64,000 bases of DNA, taken from NCBI RefSeq assembly GCF_036324505.1, contig NC_086365.1, positions 6,320,655 to 6,384,654 on the forward strand, given 5' to 3'. Positions 1 through 13,955 of this stretch are shown here, piece after piece. The DNA is from Eleginops maclovinus (lineage: Eukaryota; Chordata; Actinopteri; Perciformes; Eleginopidae). Below the pieces are notes generated by a model. It was given only the letters and a program-made list of their open reading frames with translations, had not been told where the DNA came from and did not search any database. Each line of letters begins with the position of its first letter. Within the stretch, counting starts at the first letter, position 1. Made by a program: the position numbers and the translations under genes.

Positions 1-3000
1 AGGGTGAAGTATAAGACGTATAACATTAGATCATTCTCAATGACCAGCCCCTGTTCCTTTTGTATCTCCCTAGAGAAGAGTAAAAGTCCAGAGTGTGACC
101 TGCACTTAAAACGTTTTCATAACCATTTCAGAGGGTGATCCATTGAGAAAATGATACAATTAGAGGCGTTTCCGTGCCAGAAGAGAGTTTTCTTTTCCTG
201 TCTGCACTCTATGCTGTGTCACTGCCTGGGAAGGCTGTTCTTCACTACCGAAACACTGTGAGGAATAGCCAAAAGTCATTAACCTAAGTGCTGATCGCAG
301 AAATTAGGTTAATGTGGCTAAAGTGAGGATTTTCAGCCATGGACTTCCAGTGATAAATGACAACAGAATGAAGGACCTCAGCCCCCATGGGTCAAGGAAA
401 GGCGATTATACCTTGAAGGCTTCAGATTCATTGCGCTAGTTAGAAGGGAGCTCTGGAGATTGTAGGAGAGATATTCACTACCACAAGGGACAAGGTTGCC
501 ATGTTTTGGCACAATGCTTTACAGGCACTGGGTGTAATCATGTGTGGGTACCCCAGCAATATGACTCATCTACCAACAGTGGCCTACAAATGTTCACACC
601 AGTGTGCACAAGCGAGTAATCTCCCTCCTTAACAACCAAAGCTTATATCAAGGGGAATTATAATGAAAGTGGAAGAAACTATACTGTACTATGATTTTGA
701 ACAGGCGAGTTTAACCCAAGGCGTAAATCCAGCTCCCATTAGAAATAAAACACAAATGATTACATGGGAGTGTTGCATAAGGAGTGTTATGAGAAAGCTT
801 GGTGCGCGCATATGGTATGTGTGTTTGCTTGCATTCTCCTCTGCTGAGAGATCAACGCTGGACGGATGCACTGAGAGAGAACTCAGAGGCAGAAAGAGAG
901 CTCCGAGGCTCAGATGAGCAGTTTTTGTGCAGGGGCCAGGTGGCAGATTGTTGGGAGCTGGGAGATGAAAGCAGGAGAAGACCAGTGATCTACTGTACAG
1001 CACACTGCTGCAGGAGATGGATAGCACCACTCTCTTCTACTTTCTGTGTTTCTCTCCTCCATGCCCGGGAGCGAGTGATGCATCAGGGTCAGGCGTGGTT
1101 GAGTGTTGGGAGGATCAGAGCGGCCGGTGCCCACTCAACAGGGGTTGACACACATGAGGAGGTCAGAGAAGGATTTGGAAGAAGAAAGACGTAGGAAAGG
1201 AAGTCAAAAATACAAGATCTGCGTCTGGCACCCAGGTATATTTGGCAGATTTTTTCTTTTCGGATAAGAATGATGTATCATACAAAGGAGTTAAGTGGGT
1301 GAAGTCTGACAGCCAATAGCCAGAAACCTGTAAACTTTCCCACAGAGAATTCCGACCTACCACCACACTCTGCTGCAGGACATCACGACACCCGCCCCAA
1401 CTGCAATCACATGGAACATTTGCATACCTGTCCTCATCATTTTGCATAATCAAATAACAAATGAATAATGGGGGCTTCTCTATAAGGCATCCGTAGTCGT
1501 CTGTCAAGTGAAAACTCAGGATGTGTATGCATTTGCATTGCTGATGAGCTCTGGGGCATCTTACCACACAGGTAGTTCATATTTTGTTTATGAGAGCACA
1601 TGTATGCTGTAAATTCACACAGGATCCAGCTGTTCTCTCCACTTGTTTTATTCCCCCTCCTTCCCTCTTTAGTATATACAGTACCTTATTTCAACCTTGA
1701 CATTAATGGATTTTCTGTTGTTCAAGTCATGAGACATCTTTCAATTCTTTGTTTTCTCAGTTTTTGGAATAGTCGGCCAATAAGCACCAAATTATGTGCC
1801 TAAAGAAGTGAGGCCAATGTGGAAGAGCCAAGTCAAATTTGTATAGAAGTCTATGAAAACAATTCTCACTTTGTTTTTTACCTCAGCTAAGATTTTCCCA
1901 ATGATTTTATGGTGTCAATAGATAGGTTCAAGTAACATGATGTTCATTTTGTAAATGTTTTGTCCCGTTTAGAGTCAAATAGAAGAAAGAGCAGGATAGT
2001 AAAACCTCTTGTTTATTAATCTGTTGTACTATGCTTCCGCTCTTGTGTCACTTCTAGTCCCAAAAAAACGACAATGACCAATAAAGCCAATACACAAGAT
2101 GGACAGGATGATAGGCTTGAGTCTTCAAAACCATAGTCTATCCATAGGATTGTTGTAGAAGAAGAAAGGTAGTAGATATTATGCCTGCTTTTGAGACTGT
2201 TTCTGTTGATGAAACTCCAGTATACGTAGATTAAAAATTCTAATCATCAACCAAAGGGGAACGTTGCGGTCTGTCAAATCAAAACAATGAGCTGATAGAT
2301 GCAATAAACATCCGTAAAATTGAGAGTGACTGGTGTTAATGTGAGTGGAAGAAATTAATCCTTCAAGTAGTCAAGAGATTCATTGGTATTCCAGTATAAT
2401 ACAAATATTGATTCAGCTGCATTGCTAAGAACCATATTCTACAAACATTAAGCATTGAATTATTTTTTACCAAGTTGACGAAATGACATCCACCAAGTAG
2501 TCATAGCTACCCTGAATCGAAAATAGCAGTATGTCACAACACTCAAAAGAGACTTTGTTTGCCCTGACAAATGACCTATTGTGTCATTTGAGTTTGTTTT
2601 CCTCAATATATAATGGTCCTGTTTTTAGAAGGCATTGTACGAATTGATGAAATACAGGATCCTTTCTCACTGACTCATAAGTATACCACCCCTGGGGTTG
2701 GGCTCTCAGGGTCTGTCCTTTCAGCATTACATCACAGAATAGAAGTGTACACCGTCTCTCTGGGGAGCAACCGTAAGACAAAGCAAGAAAGAGAGGAAAA
2801 GATTTAGCAGGAGAGATTAAAATCTCAGCGTGAAGGCGAGAAAATGACCCCTTTGCTGTTCAATTTAACCAAGCTCGGTGGGGGACTTTATTATTTATAT
2901 TCTTATTTACGGCTGCTTTGACATTTTTATCTCTATTCCCACCGGCCAGGCACAGTCGGAGCATCACTTTCGACCTTGGAGTAAGAACTCTCCCTAACTA

Positions 3001-5055
3001 AACTTTTGTTCTATCTGAAATTACCACAACTTCCAACACAATCTGTTCTTGAGATACCAAAACAAAACCGAGATCCGCTGTGCATTTGCCCATTTCAATG
3101 AGAGCAGAAGAGCTTATTACACAGTTGAATGACTAATACTCCATATTGTCATTGGACAGCGGGCGTCATAGTTGAGGATCACCATTGTCCTCTCCATTGT
3201 GTGTCTCAGCTATTGTCATCAGTTGCTAATTAGTAAATAAGAGCTGTTGACACGCCGCTGCACAGTGCTAATGAACACAAGAGGTGTTAAGCCACAGGAG
3301 ATGCAGTCACAGCTATATTGTGGAGGTGGGTGGTGAAATGGCAAAATGGCTGTGTGTGTGCTTGAAAAGAGAGAGCTAGCGCATTGTGCATGCAGAAAGC
3401 CCAGCTCGCCTGATTGGATGTTACAACAATGGAACATGTTATGATCCTCTCGTAACGCTCGACTGCATGTGTGAGCTTCAGACAGAGAGCTTATGGGATT
3501 CACCTCCCAAAGCTTTCTGAGATGGTGGCGATGTGACTTTGGAGCTCTGATTGAGACAATAACTTGTGAGCTGCACCTGCTGGCACCATGGTAGCATGGT
3601 TCCTCTTCGGGGGAAGGAGAGGTGGTATGGGGGGAGGGGGGGGGGGGGGGGAGAGGGAGATAGGGAATCTGTCAGGTATAGAAGAGAAGAAAAACAATAG
3701 CGCGGAATGAGGAACAGGGCTGCCTGGGAGTTGACAGAAAGACATCAGTCCTTGATGACAAGGACAGAAACCCTTATCAATGAGCTGCACTCTGCAGGGC
3801 CAGCAGCGACAGAAGGGGAGGGGGAGTGGGGGAGACGCTGAGCTCCAGAGAGTTTGTTTTCCACCGATGAGAATCCACTAAAGACTCTGCCATGCCATGG
3901 ATTTGTAGTTTGTTCCAACACACACCTTACAGGAATACCATGCCATGTTGAATTTGGGCTGTTATCACTTTTTCCAGTCAGCTGAGAAATTGTAGAAACA
4001 TTGTTTTGGTGTTCCAGGTGCTCAGATGCATCGAGAAACAGTGCAAATAAATCGGAGCATTATCATAAAAGTAATTTACAAAAATTACAATGTTATAATT
4101 TGAATATTTCATATTTTAATATATTAACAGCTGTGCTGTCTGAAGCTCATACATTTTAGAGTTATTTATTTCTACTTTTTAATTTCTAATCATTTGCAAG
4201 GCCTGGTTTTGTTTCATGCTGCTGCAACAAAAAAAGAATCCCAGTTTGTGATTAATAACGTACTTCTTATCCTATCTTAATCATTTAACTATGAATAATA
4301 AACATTAAACACAATAAACAAAACCAAAAGTAACTCATTATTTCAAAGAAAACATTCAAAACAACTATGCTAAAGTTGCTATTTATTTATGTCTATTACA
4401 GGGAATAGGCTCTGACATCACCTTCCCACCAGAACCCACCCTCTCAGTCAGACTAAGAAGCAAAAGCCAAAACAAATTCATGAAACAGAGCGGCTTTTTG
4501 TAGTGGAAACTGCAAATTCAGACAAAAACAAGTGATTATCTGCCTGGATTAGGCAGTTGAATATGAAAGTGATCCTTTCAGCTCACCAAAGGACCAATGG
4601 TCCAACGTTTTGCCAGGAATTGGGTTGACATTTAAGCATAGCAGGTTTTTCGCTCATGGGGAAATACACAATGCAAACGTGGAAGGCATGAACAGGCCTC
4701 AATGCTTGGTCGTTGTCCAACATGGGATTTGTTTGCGAAATGAAATGGGTGAATGCCATGGATGTTCTGGATGAACGTGCACAGGTTGGTACAGTTTATT
4801 ACACTTAGCTTTGATGTAGCTTACACTGTGTCTCACTAACATCAGTCTTTATTCTGTATGTGTGGAGATAAAACTGATTTAGAGAATGAATGAGCAACCA
4901 TTGAATTGTTGCAGTTCCACAAAAGATAAATATTTAATCTAAATGTAGTCAATACAGTATATAAGGAATGATATTACCCAATTATGTATGATTTTTCTTC
5001 TTTTAAATCCCCTCTGCAAGTCAGGGGGACTCATCTCTCATTCAATCGGAATATA
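1..5055. other. Non-coding stretch, no gene recognised
   Basis: AT-rich sequence with only short open frames on both strands and none with a recognisable domain. The region around 800-1190 is richer in GC and carries overlapping short frames on both strands, which is typical of chance ORFs. A G-rich run near 3630 is listed separately. I see no transposon ends here. Confidence 0.6.
3629..3651 (+). repeat. Poly-G tract (G6-A-G16)
   Basis: Six G, one A and then sixteen uninterrupted G on the plus strand, followed by purine-rich sequence to about 3664. Runs like this can form G-quadruplexes and are prone to length change and sequencing error. On the minus strand it creates a spurious proline-rich frame. 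Confidence 0.9.
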
Positions 5056-5225
5056 AGGCAAGGCAAGGCAAGTTTATTTATATAGCACCTTTCAACACAA
5101 GGCTATTCAAAGTGCTTTACAAACATGAAAGACATTAAGAGCGTTAACAAATAGTGCAGCATAAACACATTATAAAAAGGCATTTAAAAACAGTCAGAAA
5201 GGTATTTCTGGCTGAATACATTTTT
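5056..5225 (-). repeat. LINE 3'-tail fragment (L2/CR1-like)
   Basis: On the minus strand this reads GAAAGGTGCTATATAAATAAA followed by CTTGCC repeats. The same GAAAGGYGCTATATAAA core recurs at about 40610 and at 61642, the latter attached to reverse-transcriptase C-terminal coding sequence. I infer a short 3' end of the same broad LINE group. The 5' limit of the fragment is a guess and no target duplication was found. Confidence 0.55.
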
Positions 5226-5455
5226 CATAAGTAAAAATGGAAGCCGAAGTACTGTAGAGCCAGTCATCAGTATTCTGGATTGGTCCTTGGCCACTAAACT
5301 GAGGACCAGTCAGCAAGTGTCTTTAATCTGCTGTGAAAGCTGAGTGCTACGAGGGAAACATCTCAAGCGTTCAGCCGGCGACGTCTGTCTGCTCCTTTTG
5401 CTAAAGTCAATCTCCCGCTTGACTCTCTTCTCCTGCTCTGATAGGTACATGTGTA

Positions 5456-5458
<3 letters not shown>

Positions 5459-5544
<86 letters not shown>
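5459..5544 (+). repeat. (GT)n microsatellite, about 43 units
   Basis: Uninterrupted GT dinucleotide repeat. The poly-Cys-Val and poly-Thr-His frames that cross it are artefacts of the repeat. Confidence 0.99.
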
Positions 5545-5547
<3 letters not shown>

Positions 5548-6575
5548 ACAAAGTAACACCGGCAAACACACACGGACAGATGGAAACACGCACAAACAGA
5601 AAATCTGTGAGTCATCTGTGCAGGTTTGTGCCCACAGGGTTGCCGGTGTGACGGGGGCAGGTGGATGCTGGGGAGGTGGTTCTCCAGTTGCTCTGGCTAC
5701 AAATGTCCCCTCTTACTTTCAAGCTCTCATGAGCAGATGATTGATCAATCGAAGGGCGGCACAGGGGCTTCTAGAAACAGAGCTTGAGAGAGTGAGAAAC
5801 TGACAGAAAAGAAACCCAAGGACAGATTTGGTAAATCTCCTACTTTAGAGATTCACCTCAGCGATTTAGCTGTCGGATGAACATCTGCGACATTGTGTTT
5901 GAATATCATTTGATAAAGATCTATCGTTAACAATAACTCAAGAGTTGGATTTCAAGGTTTGTCTTTTACAACCTGAGCTTTACTTTCGAAGCTTGGGCCA
6001 TAATTGCAATAACAATTGGAGCTGATGTTTTTATGTGTATTCATTGTGTATAATGTATATACACAACAAAAATATAACATTTTTTTTACATGTGCAAACA
6101 GGTATCAATCCAGGAGCCAATGAAGCCACACCAGTACCCCAGGTAAAGACAGCTGAACCGCAAACCCATTCCAAATGTTAACATCTGGCGGGGAATGGTT
6201 GGAGATGGTTCGGTATACTTCAAATCTGATAAGGAAATTGGAAATGTGGCGAGTATGTGGGTAGGGAAGGTCAGGTGATAAATAAAACTATATGCAGGAA
6301 TGAGGTTATTACAGGGTGGGAGGGAGTGGCTGGATATGCAATGACAGGAAAATAAATAACTGATAAGAAGATGAATACTAGGGGCTAGCCAGAATTGTGA
6401 TCATTGCCCTCAACCACTTCTAAAAATAGTATGCTTTTAACACCACAAGCCATATATAAATCACCTTGACTGTATTAGAGTTGAGCAAGAAATGTAAAAC
6501 ATACTTCAAAAACATTCAAATGAAATATCTTAATGGCTAGATGCAGTATTATTAAAGCCATGTCATTTAGATTTG
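5545..6575. other. Non-coding stretch, nothing recognised
   Basis: No coding frame with a domain, RNA gene or transposon end is visible. Confidence 0.55.
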
Positions 6576-6772
6576 GGTCGGTGATGGAGAAGTCTGTAGG
6601 GACTTGGCTTGGGAATGTACCGAGGTGTCCCTGAGCAAGGCACTGTTCCCTACACTTCACCCCTGGCGCCGTACATATGGCAGCCCACTGCTCCTAACAG
6701 GATGGGTCAAATGCAGAATGTAAATTTCCCCTCTGTGGGACCGTTAAGGGTTCCTTCTCTTCTTCTTCTTCT
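6576..6772 (+). mobile_element. tRNA-derived SINE, diverged copy
   Basis: It shares the body of the copies at 8537 and 37036: a degenerate tRNA-like head, then GTGTCCCTGAGCAAG, a GGCGCCGTACAT segment, and AGCCCACTGCTCCTAACA followed by GGGTCAAATGCAGA. The B-box part of the head is missing, and the tail is a CTTCTT-type simple repeat instead of the L2-like tail of the other copies. It is the most diverged or an alternative-subfamily copy. The family is probably one of the fish tRNA/L2-tailed SINEs; I do not assign a name. Confidence 0.7.
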
Positions 6773-8468
6773 AACCAACCCTTTAATACAAATGTACTCT
6801 CCAACAGCTGTAGGACCAGTCAAACGGATAAGAGTCTCGTAGCTAAAGCAAACAGAAACAAGGAATGAAACAAGTGAGGAATTCAAACTGTTCTGCAACT
6901 CAAACATTGATGTGGACATGGGAGGAGTGTTGCCTTTCACAGACCCACCTACTCTATGAATGTGTGAACGTTGTTTAGGCGTGCAGGATTGCAGGGAGCC
7001 CTTCTGTTCTGTGCTATCTACTGTACCTGCCATGCTGTTAATTCAAATGAGTCCATGCATCAATAAAAAAGTAATGATAAATACATTGCACACCAAGTGT
7101 ATACCATGTTGATATATTTGAGGGTTTATTTATCCAAGTGATAGTGACGAAAACGTTGGGCATATTTTTCCGAAGTGGACTTCAATGCAACAAACAGAGA
7201 TGTTCTCCAGTGAGGTAACAAGAAGAGAAACAAAGGTTTATGTTTTGTCAAACATAAAGAGAAAAACATACAAGGACAGAGGGCTATGGAGGGAATGCAG
7301 TCGAGTTTGTGTTGTGTGTAAGTTTGGCTGACGTAGTGTGTCGGAGAAACCCAGGGGACACTTGCAAGACACATGGATGGAGTGAAGACTACTACTACAT
7401 TCACAGCACAGAATCGAGCATCTGGCATCCTCTTGTCTCTCTCCGCCTCACACAAACACATGCTGCCACGGAGAAGGCACACAAACTGAAGCAAAGGGGG
7501 AACCTAAAAGTGCAGTGTGAGATCCAAGTACAAGCCATATCCTTGACACAAACACAGATTGTGTCTGAAATACACACCCACCCTTTAGCCTGCTTCCTGA
7601 GTACGATTTGTGCAGGTGAAGCCACACAGCTGGAAAGAAGGAGAAGTTATAGAGGACAGACTGAGGAGGAAGGGAAAAAAATGAATCGGTCGTCCTGAGA
7701 AACCGATTCCAACATGAAAGCACTACAGCGTCACACCGCATTAGCTTGGATAAAGATTGAAGAGGACGTGCATACCAATATTCTACACAAAAACTTCCTG
7801 CCCTGAGGGTGTGTGCACGGGGCCTCTGGAGACCAGAGGAAACATCCCACCCACATGTGAAATCGGCAGATTGTATTCTCTCACCTGTCATGCTGACATC
7901 AAAAGGCAATTTCCTGTGCTCCTGCTGTCTCAAACAATCACTTTTATTTTCAGTCACGAAGAATAGGGTCAGTGTCTTCCGTCCTTCCCCTTTTAACATC
8001 CACTATATGCAGCAGCCCTAATGAAAAGACACCTTTAAAGTATTCCAGTGTAATAGATGCATGGGAGTTCAGGAGACCTTATTCTCACCTAGTAATTACG
8101 TCGTGTGATTCTATATATCAAATAACACATGGTGGGGACCAGAATGTGACCAGATTTAAGGGATAATGTAGGTGGTCGGACTTTATATTATAAATCAATC
8201 ACAATTCCCCACGCACTGAGAACACTTGCCTGGAATACATGCAATGGCCTGTGTATTGGATCTTGCTATCGAAGTATTTTCTGGAAGACGGTGTTGGATG
8301 ACTAGAGTCTTAACGGGCTTGAGACTCTTCTTGTTCAATCAAAGTTATAAAAGATGATCAATTGTTTCATAAAATGTCAAGATTCCAACACAAAACTAAA
8401 CCGTAACAGATTTTGAATATGCATTCCAAGAGCTTTTCAGTGACACCGATGCAACAGTGAGCTTAAGC
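6773..8468. other. Non-coding stretch, nothing recognised
   Basis: Short overlapping frames on both strands (for example around 7309-7999) show no family features. No repeat termini seen. Confidence 0.5.
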
Positions 8469-8536
8469 CAGACAACTGCTGACTTTACCACTCTAACAGA
8501 TGTACCCAAGATGATAAAGGCATACTACTTTAAGAT
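8469..8536 (+). repeat. Left copy of 68-bp direct duplication flanking a SINE
   Basis: Matches 8809-8876 at 67 of 68 positions at a constant offset of 340 bp; the one difference is CTCTAACAGA versus CTCTGACAGA. The last six bases (TAAGAT) merge with the SINE tail, so the duplication proper may be 62-68 bp. Confidence 0.9.
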
Positions 8537-8808
8537 AAGATAAGATAAGATAAGATAAGATAAGATTCAACTTTATTGTCATTGCACAGAGTACAAGTAC
8601 TAGGACAACGAAATGCGGTCTCTGCATTTGACCCATCCTAGTGTTAGGAGCAGTGGGCTGCCATTATGTACGGCGCCCGGGGAGCAGTGTAGGTAACCAG
8701 TGTCTTGCTCAGGGACACCACGGTGGCACTTGGTCTTTCGGGGACTTGAACTGGTGACCTTCCAGTTCCCAGGCCAAGCCCCTATGGACTTTGCCACCAC
8801 CGCTACGA
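8537..8808 (-). mobile_element. tRNA-derived SINE, near-identical to the copy at 37036
   Basis: Read on the minus strand it starts with a tRNA-like head (B-box-like AGTTCAAGTCCC). The SINE body follows with GTGTCCCTGAGCAAGACACT and CTCCCCGGGCGCCGTACAT, then an L2-like tail (TGTGCAATGACAATAAAG) and a (TCTTA)7 3' repeat. It differs from the 37036 copy at only a few positions, so both look young. It is bounded by the 68-bp direct duplication. Confidence 0.85.
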
Positions 8809-8876
8809 CAGACAACTGCTGACTTTACCACTCTGACAGATGTACCCAAGATGATAAAGGCATACTACTTTAAGAT
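8809..8876 (+). repeat. Right copy of 68-bp direct duplication flanking a SINE
   Basis: Partner of 8469-8536. It directly abuts the tRNA-like head of the minus-strand SINE. It is far longer than the usual 7-20 bp target duplication of LINE-mobilised SINEs. Confidence 0.9.
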
Positions 8877-12018
<3,142 letters not shown>

Positions 12019-12145
12019 ACAGCCCCAGAAAAAATTAAGAGACCACTCCAAATCTTTCTTAAATCTTGATCTCTACCAGTGGCGGCTGGTGAACATTTTT
12101 TTTGGGGGGGGCGCAGTTGGGCGGCACGGTTTAAATAGCACTTTT

Positions 12146-12532
12146 TTAGAGGTTTAGCTTAAGACAGTTGGTTAGGTGGCTGCGGCCACATTCGTGCTTC
12201 TTACATTTTTGTGTGAAGTGCTTTAGATCCTTCATCCCGGTTGTAGTCCAAAGTGTTTCAGTCCCAGGACTTTGAAATAACAGACAAGGGAAACAAAAAA
12301 AGGCATTGCTCACTGTACAACCAGCTAACCAATTCCGCTTAGCATACAAGTTTGAGGAGAAAGTCCGAGTGTAGGTTCTCCCGCGATCAGTGGTCGTCTG
12401 TTGAATGTTTAAATCCGGACGCTCGGGTCCCAAGTCTTTCAATTTCTTCTTTTCGACATCTGATAGTCGATGAAACGGTGTTTTAAGTAGAGCTTGCACG
12501 GAGTTCTCAGCCATCGATGTCGCCATATTCAC
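12146..12532 (-). pseudogene. hAT transposase N-terminal remnant (TTF-type zinc finger)
   Basis: A 128-residue frame with an acidic/basic N-terminus (ALLKTPFHRLS) followed by a TTF-type zinc-finger region. That region includes YAKRNWLAGC, a CFPCLLF cysteine motif about two-thirds along, then a DLKHF helix and KKHECGRSH. This matches the DNA-binding part of ZMYM1-like hAT transposases, proteins usually of 600-900 residues. No RNase-H catalytic domain or dimerisation domain follows before the element ends. It is therefore the first exon or a deletion remnant of the autonomous gene. It probably starts at the MATSMAE methionine. Confidence 0.75.
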
Positions 12533-12667
12533 TCAATCTAAGTTTCAGCTAGCTACGGTGCTGCTCTTTACGCTTGTGGTTAGGGAATGATAACGATGCT
12601 GATTCGCCGAAATAGTCCAATCGCGTATCTAAGAATGTCACATTGAACTAAGAAACAATGCCATTGG

Positions 12668-12695
12668 CTGTGGGCGCAAAGATTTGCGCCCACAG
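12668..12695. repeat. Perfect hairpin, 13-bp arms, 2-nt spacer
   Basis: CTGTGGGCGCAAA is followed by GA and then its exact reverse complement. It lies inside the non-autonomous hAT. It may be a transposase-binding or structural subterminal feature, or a small insertion. Confidence 0.9.
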
Positions 12696-13097
12696 ATCTA
12701 AGTTTCATCCCCCAATGAAAAGCTATCTAAAATGACTGAGAAAAGTATAAGCTCTCCTATAGACTCCCATGTTATCGGCGCCCACGGACGGTAGCCGACC
12801 TGCCTATTCTCAGAAAAGGCGAATGGCAATATATTATGTCCGGACACATTTTAGCGGTTCTTGACAGTGGTCTCCCATACACATTTAACCCATAAACACG
12901 GTACATTTCTTATTTCAATTATGTTGTATATATAACGTTTTTTAACTCAAAAAGTCAGGGTGGGCGGCGCCCAAGCGCCCACTATTGACGCACCGCCACT
13001 GATCTCTACATGTACTGGCAGCCATCCCAGTGTCTGTTGCATTCAGAGAAAAACTTTCTACAGGTGTAAGAGTGGCTGCTCTGTCTGTAGGAAATTA

Positions 13098-13397
13098 TAA
13101 TCGGAGGAGGAAACCCTCTTTATTTGTCAAATGCACACACAGCACAGCAGACGGGTGAAATTGTATCTCTGCTTTTAATCCATCTTAGTACTAGGAGCAG
13201 TGGGCAGCTATTGGCGAGCAATAAGGGGGGTTGAGGTTGTCCAACGCCTTGCACAACAGCACCATGGCAGGTTCCAGGAGGTAAACTGGGACCTCTTCAA
13301 GTATCAATTCACACTCCATGTTTTAGGCCTTTTCGGGGACTTGAACCAGCAACCCTACGATTCCCAGTCCAAGCCCCTTTCTGACTGAACCACTTCC
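13098..13397 (-). mobile_element. tRNA-derived SINE, diverged copy
   Basis: On the minus strand it reads a tRNA-like head with GGTTCAAGTCCCCGAAAA, then a diverged body and the TTGCCAATAGCTGCCCACTG / CTCCTAGTACTAAGATGG segment equivalent to the other copies. It ends with a TTTGACAAATAAAGAGGG-like tail. It is more diverged than 8537 and 37036. The ends are approximate and no target duplication was seen. Confidence 0.65.
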
Positions 13398-13800
13398 GGA
13401 CTTGACTTGATTTCCTGTTTTTAACGGTTCCTTAAGTGCTTTCTCTATCCATTTGTGTGATTCTTATTGTATGCTTTTGTAGAGTTCAGATTATAGACTA
13501 TTGCACAATAAACAAAGGTAAGAATACATGTCTAAAGATATACTGATAATATAGTTATTAGTCTTGTGGCCCCTATAATCGAGTAATGGTCATTTGACTG
13601 CCCCAGTGTTAATTAAGCTGTTCACCACCTTAGTTTGCTTATTAATGCTTAACACAAATTAGGCCAACAGCTGAAGCCATTGGACATCTTTATTTTGCCA
13701 TAAACCAAATGATTGGACAAATTAAACTATGACCATTGGATGAAAACCAAAACGTATATATCATCGTGTAATTTAATCACAATCCTTCCCATTATTTTTG
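13398..13800. other. Non-coding stretch, nothing recognised
   Basis: AT-rich sequence without domain-bearing frames. Confidence 0.5.
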
Positions 13801-13804
13801 AGAC

Positions 13805-13955
13805 ATTACACTTAAAACTCCATAAGTCAACTTCATGTGGCTCAAGAGAAACAATAATGAGGTCACCAACAGTCATTATGATTTATCCTCTGAGGACCAT
13901 GAACATCTGTGCAAAATATTTCAGCCTGGAATCCACAGATAATGGCTAATATCAC
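13805..13955 (+). repeat. Fragment of an unclassified dispersed fish repeat
   Basis: It contains AAGTCAACTTCATGTGGC, then GGTCACCAACAGTCATTATG and ATCCTCTGAGGACCATGAAC. The segment at 42190-42500 carries the same string types in reverse orientation (TTGGTGATCCACTTACTTCT and CACCATGAAGTTGACATGT). I recognise this as a common teleost repeat but cannot name its class. Confidence 0.4.

Larger units (their letters stand above)
12077..13001 (-). mobile_element. Non-autonomous hAT transposon, 925 bp
   Basis: The termini are CAGTGGCGGCTGG on the left and, read inward from the right, CAGTGGCGGTGCG, so the terminal inverted repeat is CAGTGGCGG. An 8-bp perfect target duplication flanks it. The interior holds only the N-terminal part of a TTF-zinc-finger transposase on the minus strand plus AT-rich and GC-rich filler. 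The catalytic domain is absent, so it could move only if an autonomous relative supplied transposase. It interrupts an older Tc1-like miniature element. Confidence 0.9.
12069..13009. repeat. 8-bp target-site duplication of the hAT insertion
   Basis: ATCTCTAC occurs at 12069-12076 immediately before the element and at 13002-13009 immediately after it. A perfect 8-bp duplication is diagnostic of hAT-superfamily insertion. Confidence 0.95.
12019..13095 (+). mobile_element. Tc1-like miniature element fragment, interrupted by hAT
   Basis: The left part at 12019-12068 begins CAGCCCCAGAAAAAATTAAG, followed by AGACCACTCCAAA. The continuation at 13010-13090 runs from ATGTACTGGCAGCC through ATTCAGAGAAAAACTTTC. 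From memory this resembles a dispersed fish repeat of Tc1/mariner type whose halves are contiguous in other loci. Here they are separated exactly by a 925-bp hAT element and its duplicated target. The right end was not found. Confidence 0.45.

Noticed and set aside
663..1194. Overlapping short frames on both strands in a slightly GC-richer patch
   Set aside because: No start context, motif or splice pattern distinguishes one frame; equally open on opposite strands.
4400..4504. Possible terminal exon after CTATTACAG, open for 33 codons
   Set aside because: An open run of this length is expected by chance, and no upstream exon or conserved motif was seen.
5310..5740. Open frames of up to about 100 codons rich in Cys-Val or Thr-His
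   Set aside because: They are translations of the (GT)n microsatellite and its flanks.
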